Counted from the stretch's first letter, positions 22,790-34,471 are shown. The stretch: 64,000 bases of DNA from Siphonodentalium dalli (GCA_032622095.1 CP136066.1:59180609-59244608); one strand, 5' to 3'. A program made the numbers and translations. The notes: generated by a model from the letters alone, not told the origin.

Positions 22790-24208
22790 TTGAAATTATG
22801 TTGTTATGCTGGTTATGCTGTCATTGACATCGTCATATAGATATCGCCTGTTGGGGAAATATGAATCTATTACCATTTTAAATTCCGTCAGAGATGGTGT
22901 TGCTACTATGTGGTTTTGTAACGCGTTCCAGTCTTCTATTATCCTCTGTGTGAAGAAGTGTTTCCCATAGTCCTTTAGCACTGTTCGCTTCTGTAACTTC
23001 CATTGGTGGCCTCTAGTTTTATCGGACAAACTTTTCTGGAATAGTTCATGAGTATCAACGTTGTAGTGGTCATTTAAAAACCTGTACACTTCTATTAAGT
23101 CTCCCCGGAAACGTCTATACTTCAGGGACATTATGTTTAGTTCGATCATACGTTTTCTATAACTAAGTTGCTTCAGTTGCGGTACTAGTTTCGTTGCTTT
23201 CCTTTGAACCCTTTCGAGAATAATACTCTGGTATTCATGTCGAGGATGCCATGCTCTAGCACAGGACGTACCATGCTCACATATAATTGTCTAAATGTGC
23301 CCCGATCTAAGTGGGAGAAGGTTCTGTAAATTATTCCAATGATTTTTCTTGTTTTGTTGCAAATTTGATGTATATGTTCGTCGAATTTGAGTTTGTCATC
23401 AATTATGACCCCTAGATCTCTCTCCGAGTGACTAATTAAGATGGGAGTTTATTCATGTGTGCTTGTGTCAATCATGTGGCAGTTTATTTGCGAATTGTTA
23501 TGCCCAAAATGGATCACGTGAATTTTATCGTTGTTGAATCGGAGTTGCCATTTCTCTGACCACTTACACACAGCATTTATTTCTTTTTGGATGTCATCGT
23601 GTTGTGGTAGAGTAGAAACAATATTGGGCCAAGAATGTTTCCTTGTGGTACCACTAGTGACCATTTTCTATTCAGAATACTGTTTCCTACCCGGACGCGT
23701 TGTTGTCTGTTCGAGAAAAAGGCTTGTACCCAACTTAATACATTTCCGTCAATGCCGTATGCTTCCATTGTTTTCAATAACCTGAGGTGTGGAACGGTAT
23801 CGAATGCTTTTCTTAAGTCCAGATATAATGCGTCAACAGGGTTGTTGTGATCCAGCTGTGTAACTACGTGGTATAGATATTAAATTAATTGAGTTTTGTA
23901 CGAACGTTTACTTCTGAAGCCATGTTGGTATTTGGATAACAATTTGAGTTGATCCATGTATCTCATTATTGATTCACTGACAAACGACTCCAGTATTTTA
24001 CATAATGTACATGCAGGTAAGACTAATTGGGCGGTAGTTGCTGTGGTTAAACTTCGAACCCTTCTTGTAGATTGATGCTATGTTAGCCTTTTTCCATATC
24101 TCCGGAATAATTCCTTCTGTGATTGAACGGTTAAAGAGAATGCACAGTGGATAACTTAATTCTCTGGCAGATTATCTTAGTACTCTGGCTTGTATCATAT
24201 CTGGTCCA
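22790..24208 (-). pseudogene. LINE ORF2 remnant: reverse transcriptase with deleted catalytic box
   Basis: Reading leftward: SGPDMIQARVL and ITEGIIPEIWKKANIASIYK (RT fingers, about 24205-24060); then YGIDGNVLSWVQAFFSNRQQ and ILGPILFLLY (about 23760-23620); then IQKEINAVCKWSEKWQLRFN (about 23610-23530); then the C-terminal TRGHQWKLQK and FFTQRIIEDWN (23149-22796). The frame jumps directly from LLY to the segment after the active site, so the F/YADD box is deleted. Several stops and frameshifts are present. Confidence 0.8.
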
Positions 24209-24411
24209 GAACTTGACCCCGACCTGACATTGACCTTCAAAATGGTCAATTCAACGTCAAACCTGGTAAAACTGACGGATTTCGCTACATGTAGGTGTAC
24301 TTTTGTCGGGGGAGTGTTTTCGACTGGTCAAATCGTGACCCCGACCTTACCTTGACCTTCAAAATAGTCAATTCAAGGTCAAAGCCCGGACGAAGTCGGG
24401 TCACCTGCTAG
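24209..24411 (+). mobile_element. Helitron-like 3' part within the LINE
   Basis: It carries two GACCCCGACC / GACCTTCAAAAT.GTCAATT blocks, TACTTTTGTCGGGGGAGTGT, then CCCGGACGAAGTCGGG and CACCTGCTAG ending at 24411, followed by T. The 5' TCTA..ATATATTTTGG start is absent, so it is truncated or begins differently. It lies exactly where the LINE jumps from ORF2 to ORF1. Confidence 0.55.
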
Positions 24412-24424
24412 TTACTTATAATTA

Positions 24425-24855
24425 AGTTTCTTTTTCGGATTTGTCTCAGTTCAAATTCTTGGAATTTATCTTCAGTCAATATTTTCTGTTATTTTAGCTA
24501 TTTCATTGTCAGATTTTGTTTTGTGTTCCCCAAATAATTTTATAAGAGTATCCAGCTTCTCTTCTAATGCTTTCATGTTGGTGTGCACTTCACTGTTGTT
24601 GTCATTTATAACTTTGCTGGGATTATTCCTACATTTTGTACAAAGCCAAACAACTCCGTTTGATTTTTTTGTTAATAGTTTCTGGTCTGCATTGTTGATA
24701 TCCTGGCATTTGAAATGATATGATGTATCGCAGGCCTGACAAGCTATTCAGGTTGTTGGTGGTTTGATGTCATTGTCACAAATTCCACAATCCTTTGAAT
24801 CATCATCACTTGTTGATGTCGTCTTGGGATCCTTTTTGTTGGTTCTATTGGTCAT
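24425..24855 (-). pseudogene. LINE ORF1 with PHD-type zinc finger
   Basis: From an ATG at 24855 reading left, the translation has DCGICDNDIKPP, then ACQACDTSYHFKCQDI and VVWLCTKCR: the C-X2-C, C-X2-C, H-X2-C, W-X-C-X2-C pattern of a PHD finger. A coiled-coil-like stretch (KALEEKLDTLIKLF) follows. One TGA interrupts it between the first and second cysteine pairs. PHD/ESC-type ORF1 proteins are known in CR1/L2-group LINEs, where they bind RNA or chromatin. The C-terminus is cut by the Helitron-like junction. Confidence 0.75.
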
Positions 24856-24996
24856 TTTAACAGTTTCATACGCACCAATTTCAGCTGTAACGCGCGGTTG
24901 CTATGACACGCTATTGTTCTCCCTCGAAATTGAGTTATCTCAACCAATAACATTTGCAAATGAACACAATAACATTTCAACAAATGTAGATCATGC

Positions 24997-25141
24997 CATC
25001 AATCTCTACTCTGGTTAACGCCCGTAGAGATCATATTCAATCAGTACTAAAAGTTTTTGAAGTTTTGACAGGGAACCTTATAAAGTCGAGCAAATAACGC
25101 AGGGAATATATTTCTTAGTTATTATCTGTTCCTTAATAATG
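24997..25141. repeat. Solo end of the AATCTCTACTCTGG fold-back family
   Basis: CATCAATCTCTACTCTGG, a GTAGAGATCATATT run and GGGAACCTTATAAAGTC..AAATATATTTCT match both arms of the element at 39797-41120. Only one end is present. Confidence 0.55.
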
Positions 25142-25151
25142 TACTTCACGT

Positions 25152-25961
25152 AGAGACGTGGCGACAGGGGGTGGGGTGTCTCACCCTTCAACTTTGGTCA
25201 AAAGTTTCAACAGTTGGAATTTCATACCTGTCAAAATATTAGTTGGAAATTTCACACCAACAATAGGTTGAAAATGTTCTTGTAGTTTGATTTTTAAACA
25301 ATTTATTGCGGGGGGGGGGGGGGGGATTAATTGTTTTTAGACCAATATTTGCATATTTTCCTATTTTTTGTCACAATTTTGGACTGAAATGTTCATCACT
25401 TGGAAAGCTTGTGTCCTGGTCCCTCCCCGCGGCCAGTAAAAACAGCTTTAAGAAAATAATATTGTCATACATTTGGTCAACATTGTCATTGGAATTGTCT
25501 TCAGTTGGAAATTTTCCAACCTAAGTGGGGGTATCATGTTTGAAATTTCCAACTCTAGGAAGGCTTGAGGCTAGTCTAGATGCTAGGATTTTGCGATTTT
25601 CTTGTTCAGATTTCGAAATTTTCGCACACCGGGCCGAACATATTTTACGTTGGTCAAACTTGTGGACTGAAATGGTCATCAGTTTGAAATTTCCAACAAT
25701 AGGAAAGCTTCAGTTGAGGCCAGTCTAGATGATAGGTCGGCCCGGTGTGTCCTGGTCTCTTGCCCATAGCCGTGTGCATTTGTATGGAGTTAGAACACTA
25801 GATGTTAGGATGTATACAATTTTGGGAATAGGGAACGGGTGCAAATGGAATTATGCAAAACTTGTGTTTGGTCTGATTCTGTTCAAGGGGGGGGGGGGGG
25901 TGCAGTGTTGCAATTTCCCAAAGTGGACAACCCCTAACGGAGACCCTCTAGCCACGTCGCT
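25152..25961. mobile_element. hAT-like non-autonomous element, second copy
   Basis: Matches 8742-9704 from GACGTGGCGACAGGGGG through CACCAACAATAGGTTGAAAA to CTCTAGCCACGTC. It contains G homopolymers of 16 (25310-25325) and 14 (25887-25900). ORFs of up to 156 residues across it are chance readings. Confidence 0.65.
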
Positions 25962-27244
25962 GACTTGTCCCAGCTCGAACTTTCACGACTTATATGGCAT
26001 ACGATTCGCTAGGCGAATTGGGCGCACTTGGGTTTCACATTGGGTGCACTTACACAGTTTTCGAAAAACAATCGACAGAAAATCAAAATTGTCCCTTCAC
26101 AAGAATATATTTATTGGCGGAAATCTGCGCGCGTTGGATAGTCGAACCATTTCCGCAAACTTCCAGAGTATAGGCTTTTTTTGTCAACCTGTCATTTAAC
26201 AGGGGCAATTCAACTTCGTTTATCCCGAATCTGGTCCGATTTTGCATCATATTTTAGGGTATGGTCCATACTGACGTCACGCTTTACTCTCATGTCGTGC
26301 ACAAACACGACAAATCTGCCTTGGCGTTCATCTAGGTTGTCGGGCGCCAACAAATATGGTCTCACATTCATTAAAGAGGCATCATTGGGCCCAAAATATA
26401 GATCGAAATTGGCAATTTTCGGTTCTACAACGAGAAGCAGAAATGGCACCAGAGGGGTTAATTTGTAATTTTATTGGACGGCTCCCGCGCCAAATAAGCT
26501 GTCGTATTGCGTGCTTTATGTTTCCAATTATTTGTCTCATGGGCATAATGAGCACGGGATTTGTTTCAGAGCAGAAATCTGAAAAACGACCATTTTTCAC
26601 TATAGGTTACAATACACGAAATGATTTACATAGGCCTCAGTGTTAACAAATCCCGCTGGCCTGTATTCGCAGGAAAGGGTTGACCATGCACGAGTATTAC
26701 AAATTAAAGAACGCCCTTTTAGACACACGAAAATGTGCCCAAAAGTACTTGTCAACGTACTGGGTCAGAATACAGCTTGACAAACGTCACACTACCCTTA
26801 AAATTATAACCTAATTCATCACTCACTTGTTATTCCCATTCACATGTTTCCTAGTTCATATAACAAAATAGCAGCTACGTTTGATTGAAATGCAGGCAAT
26901 TTTTCTCATATTTAGTTGATATTATAACAACTTCCAATTTTAAATCCATTAACAGAAGAACTATTTTGATAAGTACGATGTAGTTCTACTGTGGATATGA
27001 ACGTTTAACCCGTGAAATGACGTTTGGAATTTTTTACCCACAGTAGAAATTTATACACACAGTAGTGTGTATAGATTAAATTTACAAAATATGTGTTGCA
27101 TACAGAATAGCATAGTCAATTGTGGTATAACATTCATTAAAAGGTGCACAAATAGCATGTACAGGCTATCATATGCATTCACTTACCTCGTGTGTACAAT
27201 AAAGAGCGTTTAATGTTAAAACCATAACTCCTGAATTTAATAGT
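25962..27244. other. No gene; half of a fold-back repeat at 26838-27060
   Basis: CACATGTTTCCTAGTTCATA and GATGTAGTTCTACTGTGG..ATGAACGTTTAA resemble the left half of the element at 47655-47975. The minus frame 26449-26210 is fairly protein-like but matches no family I know. AATAAAGAGCGTTT occurs at 27199. Confidence 0.45.
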
Positions 27245-29860
27245 CTTCTAACCCCTGTTTTGATTATATTCATTGCGTCTCATCATATTCAAATCTGTTT
27301 GGTCGCAATTGACCAAGGTAAATATCATACTCAGAAATTAATGACTAGAAATGCATATCTCTCTAGTATAGGGCATGGGCTGGGGCAGGACAGAGGAAAC
27401 TAGGTCTCCTTGCCTTTGTGCACTCTGGGTGTGACTGAAAACTTACGAAGAACTGTCTGAGATATGTTTCTAAACGAATATCAAATAACTGAGTTCATAA
27501 ATGATTTTATATTATTCACAAGACCCTTATTACAAAAGAAGGCAGGCATCGGCTATACCAAAATCTATGAATATGCATGTCAGTCTTCAAAGTTCAAACC
27601 CAAGTTTTGATTTTATTCATTGTATCTCATTGTATTGCAATAATTTTGACCACAATTGGCAAGGGAAACAGAAGAAATGCATATTTTGATGTATGGTGTA
27701 GGACACGGGGAAACTTGGTCTGAGATGTGTTTCTAAACGAACATCAAATGAATGACTTCATAAATCATTTTATATTATTCACAAAGTCCTTAATGTAAAA
27801 GGTCAAGCTCAACCAGAACGCAACAGTCATACTTCCTTTCCGACTCTGTCACCGACTGGGTACTAGTCTGTGTTTCTATATTTAGCATGGGGTTTTCCAG
27901 CACAAATGGCGAAATCCGATCGCTCCAAAGTCAAATTTTCTATGTGCTTTGAGAACAATTCCCGAACTAAAATATAATGACGTAATGGACAATAAGAGCG
28001 GTAGTTTTGCTGACGATTTTCGCAAGCTACTCATCAAAATTGCAGCAAATTAGAACTCTTGAGTTTGACTTGCATTGCGAGTTGTGACAATGTCGTACAC
28101 GTGCGTTTAGTCTTTTGTGATGATAAATTAATCGGAGAACTTAATCACCGTTTCGAAATATAGTTCTTCGGATTTAGCGGGACTTTTCAAACTTAAGGTT
28201 CAAAATGTACACAAATTGTGTTCGATATTTTGTTTGCTTAACAAAGTCCACCAAATGTGGGTAAAATGTCGCCGGTAGCAGCGATCTTACCGAATCGTCA
28301 AGGGAGGTAAACCCTGCATGGAGTTTGGTAAAAGGTATGACAGGCCTTAGCTCCAAATCTATGGAACATAATGTTTTCAACCTGCAGATAAGAATATATG
28401 CAGTCTCCAAACCCCAGTTTTTATTTTATTCATTTTATCTCATCATTTTGAAATACGTTTGACCACAATTGACCAAGAGAATCACCCTTCTCAGATATTA
28501 ATAACCAGAAATGCATGTTTTGAGGTAGGGCAGGTGTGGGGTAGGACAGGGGAAACTTCACCCCTTGTCTTTATTCACTCTATATCTGGCTGAACACTTC
28601 TAAAGAACTGTCTAATATGTTGTTACAAACAAATATCAAATGATTTAGTTCACAAATAGTTTTATAGCATTCCCTTGGTCATGAATGTTACGTAGGGCCG
28701 CTCTCAGTTCCCAAACTCAATGAGCAATCGTGTTCTCATCCCATTAATAAGAATTTATTAGCCTCCAAACCATATTTTGATTTTACTCATTGTATCTCTC
28801 ATATTGAAATATTAAGTTTGTCCACAATTGACCAAGTGAAATAACATTCTCAGAAATTAACGACAAGAAAAGCATATTTAAGGCTATAGAGCATGTGTGG
28901 TGTGGGGCAGGGAAAAATGGTCCTCTTGCATGTATTCACCTTGTTTGTAACTAACGGAACTAAGGAACTGCCTCAGATAATAACGAATATCAAATGACCC
29001 TTATTGTAAAACATAGGGAATATGTCGGCTTCAAACCTAAAAAACAGTTCAGCCCACGTATCAGAATATATCAGTCTCCTAACCCATGCAATGGCTTGAT
29101 TTTATTCACTGTAACTTATTATATTGACAGTTTGGTCATGCACCCTGGACCAAAGGGCAACATTCTCATACATTATTGACCAGAACTGCATATTTTGAGT
29201 TAAGGTGGGTGTGGGGTAGGACAGGATAATACTTGGTTTCCTTGTCGTTATTCACTCTATCTTTGGTTGAAAACTTCTAAAGAACTGTCTGAGATGTGGT
29301 TGTAAACGCAAAAAAAATGCTGAATTCATAAATAATTTTATATTATTCCCATGACCCTTAGTTTAAAGGTAGGGCAGGACTAGGCTCCGAAAAATATATG
29401 AACCTTTATGTGTTCAGCGCACTGATAAGAATTTAAGATATGTCTCCCAGCATCCTGTTTTGAGTCTATTCATTGTATTTTATCATATTGGAATATACTT
29501 GGCCACAAATGACTGAGGTATACACCATTCTTAGAAGTTAATGACCAGAATGCACATTTGGGGGTATAGGGCAGGTGTGCATGGGAAACTACGCCTCCTT
29601 GCATTTATTCATTCTGTATGTGGCTTAAAACTTCTAAAGAGATGTATGATATGTGGTTATAAACGAATATGAAATAACTTAGTTCATAAATCATTTTATA
29701 TTATTTCCATGGCCCTTCATGTAAAATGCAGGGCTGGTGTCGGCTCACACATATATATAAAAAACATTTGTTCACCCCACATTTCAGAACATTTAAGTCT
29801 CCTAACCCATGTTTTGATTTTATTCCTTGTAACTCATCATATTGAATACATTTTAGAACT
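27245..29860 (+). repeat. Diverged tandem array, about 350-bp unit, about 7 copies
   Basis: The landmark AACCCATGTTTTGATTTTAT plus TCATTGTATCTCAT occurs near 27247, 27597, 28412, 28768, 29083, 29449 and 29803. In each unit AGAAATTAATGACCAGAAAT, GGGCAGGTGTGG, CTAAAGAACTGTCTGAGAT and CATAAATCATTTTATATTAT follow in order. About 580 bp of other sequence interrupts it at 27825-28405. Confidence 0.85.
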
Positions 29861-30414
29861 AAAGCTGTGTGGAACCAAACTATTTGGTTCTAGAAGCAAA
29901 TTGATTTTTGAGACAGTGCAAATTTTTTTTGGATAATATTTCTAAAAATAGGCACCTGGTGTGTTGTATAGTCCCAAGCATGTTCTAATGGCCACCTCGG
30001 CTCGGCATGTTTCGGAGGCAATAAATATAACATTGCTACTGTGCTATATCTCCTATATATATTTGGTTCTATGTTGGAATTTGGTTCTCCAGGGAACCAA
30101 ATTTGTCACTTTTTCTTAGATTGCACATATTGAAACCGGTTACCGTCAACTGACCATGCATTATTTACCGGCAGACAACTATATTTACCGTTCCGAATAA
30201 AAAGTGTGGATCAAGTCTGTCACTCTCAATTCCAGTTGGTGCGCTTGAATATTTTGTATAATGCCTTATGTGTTATAAGTTTTCGAACAATATAACCTAG
30301 AATCGTTTACCATCCAGGTTTGTATAATATGCATGTGCCGGGTAGCTTTTACTCCGTTGCAATTTTACGAATCGGGCCATTAGGCGTTTGTTATTGAATA
30401 CGACCGTAAATAAG
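29861..30414 (+). repeat. GGTTC-rich dispersed repeat (copy 2) and spacer
   Basis: TTTGGTTCTATGTTGGAATT, TTGGTTCTCCAGGGAACC, GCATTATTTACCGGCAGAC and GTGTGGATCAAGTC match 14180-14345. The remainder is unassigned. Confidence 0.6.
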
Positions 30415-31370
30415 ATTAGACGATTTTACCATTGACGTCATCATTTATTCTCCCAAAGGTTGCTTTATCTGAAAATATATTGGCAAATATAATTTTTGAC
30501 CTATATAATTTATAACCTGGGGGAAATTTGAATCAATGTTCGCTTCTATCTGCCCAAAGGTAACTAAGATTAAAATTTATTATCACGTATAGGTGATTTA
30601 ACAATGGTTCACTAAATTACAATATCAATGAAATGTGTGTTATATTCACGGACACATCTACCATGGTATTAGACTGTCTTCAATATTCGACCCGAGTATT
30701 TAGATGTATCAGGTTACCATTATTGTGCAGGTGCTTGCATTAAAACATTTCCATATATTACACTTAACAACAACACGGTGGGGAATCATGTGGTTCCGAG
30801 TTGATGAGTATCACGCATTCAAAATGGCCGAGGCGATCTAAAACGCGACCAGTATCGAAGAAAAGGGTCATAAACTAAGATATGACATATTACGTATTAT
30901 TTTGACAGCTACGAGCAGATGCTATGTTATTTTTCAAACAAGCTGATACCTAATTTTTGTCCACATTCACATCTGTTAAATTTGCTCTAACATTCTGACC
31001 AAAGTTGTCAGTCGAAGGATTCTCCAAGATGTATGGACTGGTGTATTCCACGCACCCCCGATTGGCAACTTTGGTCAGAATGTTATAGAACACTACTGAG
31101 TATTTCCGAGCAAATAAGGTATCGAATTGTTTCAAAAACAAACTAGTATATGCTCGTAACATTAAAAATGCTATGTGTTGTGTCAGTGCCTCATATATTA
31201 TGTTTTTTGTGCGATTGCACTAGCCTCGGCCATTTTGTATACGTGGTACCCACCAACCTCGAAATCACGTGATTCCCAACCGTGAATAATATTGACACTT
31301 TTGTTTTGCTCCCGATGACAGGTGATACAACGCGCAACGATAACTGCATGGAGCTCGCTTCTCATTACTA
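30415..31370 (+). repeat. Duplicated block, partner of 17040-17500, interrupted by an insertion
   Basis: Flanks 30415-30773 and 31285-31370 align to one continuous block at 17040-17500. The extra 511 bp is the inverted-repeat element listed next. Confidence 0.85.
30774..31284. mobile_element. Non-autonomous DNA element with long terminal inverted repeats (511 bp)
   Basis: Left CACGGTGGGGAATCATGTGG pairs with right GATTCCCAACCGTG, and AAAATGGCCGAGGC pairs with GCCTCGGCCATTTT, about 60 bp in. A second inner inverted pair is ATTCTGACCAAAGTTG (about 30992-31007) with CAACTTTGGTCAGAAT (31066-31081). Its absence at 17040-17500 confirms insertion. The target duplication is unclear. Confidence 0.8.
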
Positions 31371-31936
31371 TTTCATCGCATTTCCTGGCAAATTTAACAC
31401 ATGTCTAACTAGTCATAATATGGGAAAGCAATAGTTTAAGAATTTGCGACCTAACTTAGTTGATTCCTTGTCACCATCTCAATGTAATAAGGGTAGTCGT
31501 CAATCTCTGGCAGCGATTACATTTCATCATTTCGGCTCCATGACCAATCTCAATTAAATCAATGTAAAGCACTCAGCTGCCAGATACTCGACTATCATTG
31601 TGGCACAGTGGAAGACATATGCCAGAGTATAATATTATACAGGTATATGATGAATCAATGATCATGTGTCAGTTCACATAATTAGCATCCAATTGTTTTC
31701 ATATTTCATGTCAAAATTTTATAACACACATATCGTCCGTATCTTTTTGCTGTTATTTGTTACTTTGCTTAACAAATATTAAACATGTTCTCATTTACAC
31801 AGACACTTTCTATAAACTGTGATGACTCACATATTTTTCACCTAATCATTATCATGATTCGTGTGCTCGTGTCAGATAGGATATGTCTTCTTTAAACATA
31901 GGCTCTCTCTTTCGGGTCACGATCTACAACAAAATA
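31371..31936. other. No gene; start of the TRIM-copy-2 flank near 31872
   Basis: GTGTCAGATAGGATATGTCT near 31872 corresponds to about 3426 before copy 1. The rest is spacer. Confidence 0.4.
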
Positions 31937-32402
31937 CCCTTTACCCTTGACCCAACCGAACGGCCCTGTGCCAATGCATTATCTTATATATGCGAGTCGA
32001 CCATAGGTCGCCTCGCATGTATAAGAGAATGCATTGGCTTAACACATATTAAAAATGATAAAATTGTCAAAGAATGTAGAAAAATATTATAAAAAATGTT
32101 AAAAAATGTAAGAAAAAATTATAAAATTGTTAAAGAATGTAAGAAAAAATGGTAAAAAGTGTTAATTTTTTTTTGTTTAGGCCAATGCATTTTCTTATAT
32201 ATGCGAGGCGACCTATGGTCGACTCGCATATATAAGAGAATGCATTGGCACAGGGCATAACTGTAACCATCACAATGTGGTCAATGAACCGGTTCCAATG
32301 ATATCCATATGTGTATGGTGTTATTGAGACAGACCGAAGATATTTTAGGCTGTTGAAGCTTTATTTGGGCGTTTTTGGCAGCTTTGTTGGGTAAAGGGTT
32401 AA
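31937..32402. mobile_element. piggyBac-type MITE, second copy, upstream of TRIM copy 2
   Basis: CCCTTTACCC at left and GGGTAAAGGG then TTAA (32399-32402) at right. Hairpin ends GCCAATGCATT.TCTTATATATGCGAG recur as in 5921-6290, but the whole element is oppositely oriented and about 100 bp longer. The matching spot before copy 1 (about 3510) reads TTATTTAATAAATCCCGATG without insert. The left TTAA has decayed. Confidence 0.75.
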
Positions 32403-32899
32403 TAAATTCCGATTTTAAGACTCCAAAAAGCTATTTTCGTGAAGAAAACTGAAAGAAAACTTAAAATTGGGAATAGTATTTGTCTATAAATGTTTACTAA
32501 GGTGGTTTATTTAGATCGTAAATTTCGTGATGGAATCTATAGACTAAACTCAATTTGCCGTGGTTGAGGTTGCTAACTAGTTGTTCTTCTGAGTACGCTT
32601 TTTTATGTGCTCTTAACGCCTTTGCAGGGTTTTCTAATCTGAAATTTACCCCATAAAACTGTCCCGCGGATGTGGTGTAATAAATTCTAAATAAAATGTA
32701 TGTTAATTGATAGAAACATTTCCAGACAGGTACCCTCGATTCATATATATTATTTGATATCTCGGAATCTAAATAAAAACAATCTGCGAAGAGATAGACC
32801 ATCTGTAAAGGGTACATTGGATTCCATCGAAACTGCGTAAGAAGTAGCTATATGTCATCACTCAACTTATCCAAATTATTATTCCAGCCTTATCAAGAA
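32403..32899 (+). promoter_or_regulatory. 5' flank of TRIM-like gene copy 2
   Basis: Aligns with 3515-3982. An in-frame ATG at 32852 would add 16 residues, but in copy 1 the same stretch is closed by TAA. A possible 3' splice site TTATTATTCCAG ends at 32887. The ATG at 32900 is therefore preferred. Confidence 0.5.
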
Positions 32900-34471
32900 A
32901 TGGCCGATAAACACACGCAATGTCGATTCCACAAGGATACAGTGCATTCTTTCTGCATTCAGCATGGAATATACTGCTGTCCAGAGTGCCATCGGCGTTC
33001 GTATCCAGCGTGTTCGGTGCTGGAGAAAAATGAAGCCATTAATCATTTCCAAGGAGAACTCAAGACGTCAGCATCTAAAATTCATGACGTCATACAGAAT
33101 TGTGATGGTTTGTTAGCTTCGCTTCAAGATAAGCGGGGTAGCATTCGATACGAGAACGAGGCGGCGATCGATTGTGTGACGACATTTTGCGACCAATTGC
33201 AGTCAACCATCGACTGTTTCCGACAGCAAAGTCTCGAGAAGATCAAAATGATGTCCACCGAGCGAATCGACCGCATAACGGATCAACTGCAAACATGCGA
33301 AGATCTAAATACTTATCTGAACGAGCTGAAAGAAACAGCTGATATAAAATACATACCTGACCAGGCTGCGATAAGCACGGACCAAATCCCGCATCTCAAT
33401 ACGGTAACTAATCAACTCGGCGATGGATTGGTATCGGCGGAGTTTCAAATAGGCGAACTCAGTAGTGAAGAAATTGACCACTCCATTCCGATCCCGATCG
33501 ACTCAAGTATCAATACACAACTCTACGAACAGTTAACCGGCATTCACGAATCTATTGGAAAATACCCGGAAGGTTGCACAGGTTTTACATCTATATGTCG
33601 ATCTGAATCATCCGTGCATTCGGATTGCGCGAATGAGGGGCCAGCCGATGGGATTGCTGCTACTCAACATACCCCAACCGAAAGAGACACCCCGCGCACA
33701 TTTAGTGAGCATTACATGTTCTCTCACCCGGGTAATAATCGTGTTGTTCGATTTGCTCACACACCGGCTGGGCTTCGTTTAGTGGTATCTTCGACTGACC
33801 CGAACCAACTATCTATTGTAGATGAGGAAGGACTGGTATCAATTACTAAAGAAATGGATACCTCAATTTACGACATGTGTGTTAGAGACGAGCAGGTTTA
33901 TGTGACTGGTTATCGACTGGAATGTAACATACGGGTGTACAGACTGTCCGACCTCTCCCTTGTTCGTAAAATTATCACAGTGGACAAAACTGATCACATT
34001 TTCTGCACAGATCATGACATTGTTGTATCTCGGTATAGAGGTGGCCTCAATGAATATGTGTGTCGAATTTCAGAGACGGGAGAGGTGACACACACTTCAT
34101 CCTGCGAGTTCGATAGCATTGTCGGTATTGTGGAGATCTCGCGTGGGGGTAACATTTTGGTATCAGACTGTGATGCTCACACCATCGTGATCCTGTCGGC
34201 GGACCTTTCCCATATTACAAATATAACCGGACCGCATATTGTGACGCCTTGTGGTTTGTGCATTGTGTGTGAATCAGTGTTTGTCGCATGTTATGGATCA
34301 GACTCTGTTATCGAGCTCGATGTCCAGGGTAGCTATACGAGAACTGTACTAGGAAAAGAAGACGGACTGGCAGAACCACATGGATTAGCATACGACAGTG
34401 AAACAGCGAAACTCATCGTATCGCCATATAATGATTCCGACCAAATAATTGTTTTCGTCGGTGATTCGTGA
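32900..34471 (+). CDS. RING-less TRIM-like protein: B-box, coiled coil, C-terminal beta-propeller (copy 2)
   Basis: Intact 523-residue ORF, collinear with 3983-5551: B-box residues 8-50 with all Cys/His retained, coiled coil about 55-165, acidic linker, propeller about 280-523. The coiled coil is almost unchanged. Differences crowd into the B-box (I10F, G13D, A14T, L20I, K21Q, A42E) and the propeller: GGEEWN becomes YRLECN, KTRKL becomes KTDHI, SLYKDFF becomes SRYRGGL. By hand I count about 60 replacement codons against about 19 silent ones, plus one added codon. No RING. Binding a variable partner through the propeller is inference. Confidence 0.85.
   Translation: MADKHTQCRFHKDTVHSFCIQHGIYCCPECHRRSYPACSVLEKNEAINHFQGELKTSASKIHDVIQNCDGLLASLQDKRGSIRYENEAAIDCVTTFCDQLQSTIDCFRQQSLEKIKMMSTERIDRITDQLQTCEDLNTYLNELKETADIKYIPDQAAISTDQIPHLNTVTNQLGDGLVSAEFQIGELSSEEIDHSIPIPIDSSINTQLYEQLTGIHESIGKYPEGCTGFTSICRSESSVHSDCANEGPADGIAATQHTPTERDTPRTFSEHYMFSHPGNNRVVRFAHTPAGLRLVVSSTDPNQLSIVDEEGLVSITKEMDTSIYDMCVRDEQVYVTGYRLECNIRVYRLSDLSLVRKIITVDKTDHIFCTDHDIVVSRYRGGLNEYVCRISETGEVTHTSSCEFDSIVGIVEISRGGNILVSDCDAHTIVILSADLSHITNITGPHIVTPCGLCIVCESVFVACYGSDSVIELDVQGSYTRTVLGKEDGLAEPHGLAYDSETAKLIVSPYNDSDQIIVFVGDS

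Larger units (their letters stand above)
22688..24990 (-). mobile_element. Decayed CR1/L2-type LINE (minus strand)
   Basis: From right to left: a PHD-finger ORF1, a Helitron-like insertion or junction, reverse-transcriptase remains, an RT C-terminal segment and a (GAT)n tail (22688-22710). The part between ORF1 and the RT palm, including the AP endonuclease, is missing. Such LINEs copy by target-primed reverse transcription; this copy is inactive. Confidence 0.8.

Noticed and set aside
25729-26199. 156-residue plus-strand ORF
   Set aside because: It runs from the hAT-like element through a poly-G tract into unrelated spacer.
32852-32899. Upstream ATG extending TRIM copy 2 by 16 residues
   Set aside because: The matching stretch in copy 1 contains a stop; the conserved ATG at 32900 is the better start.
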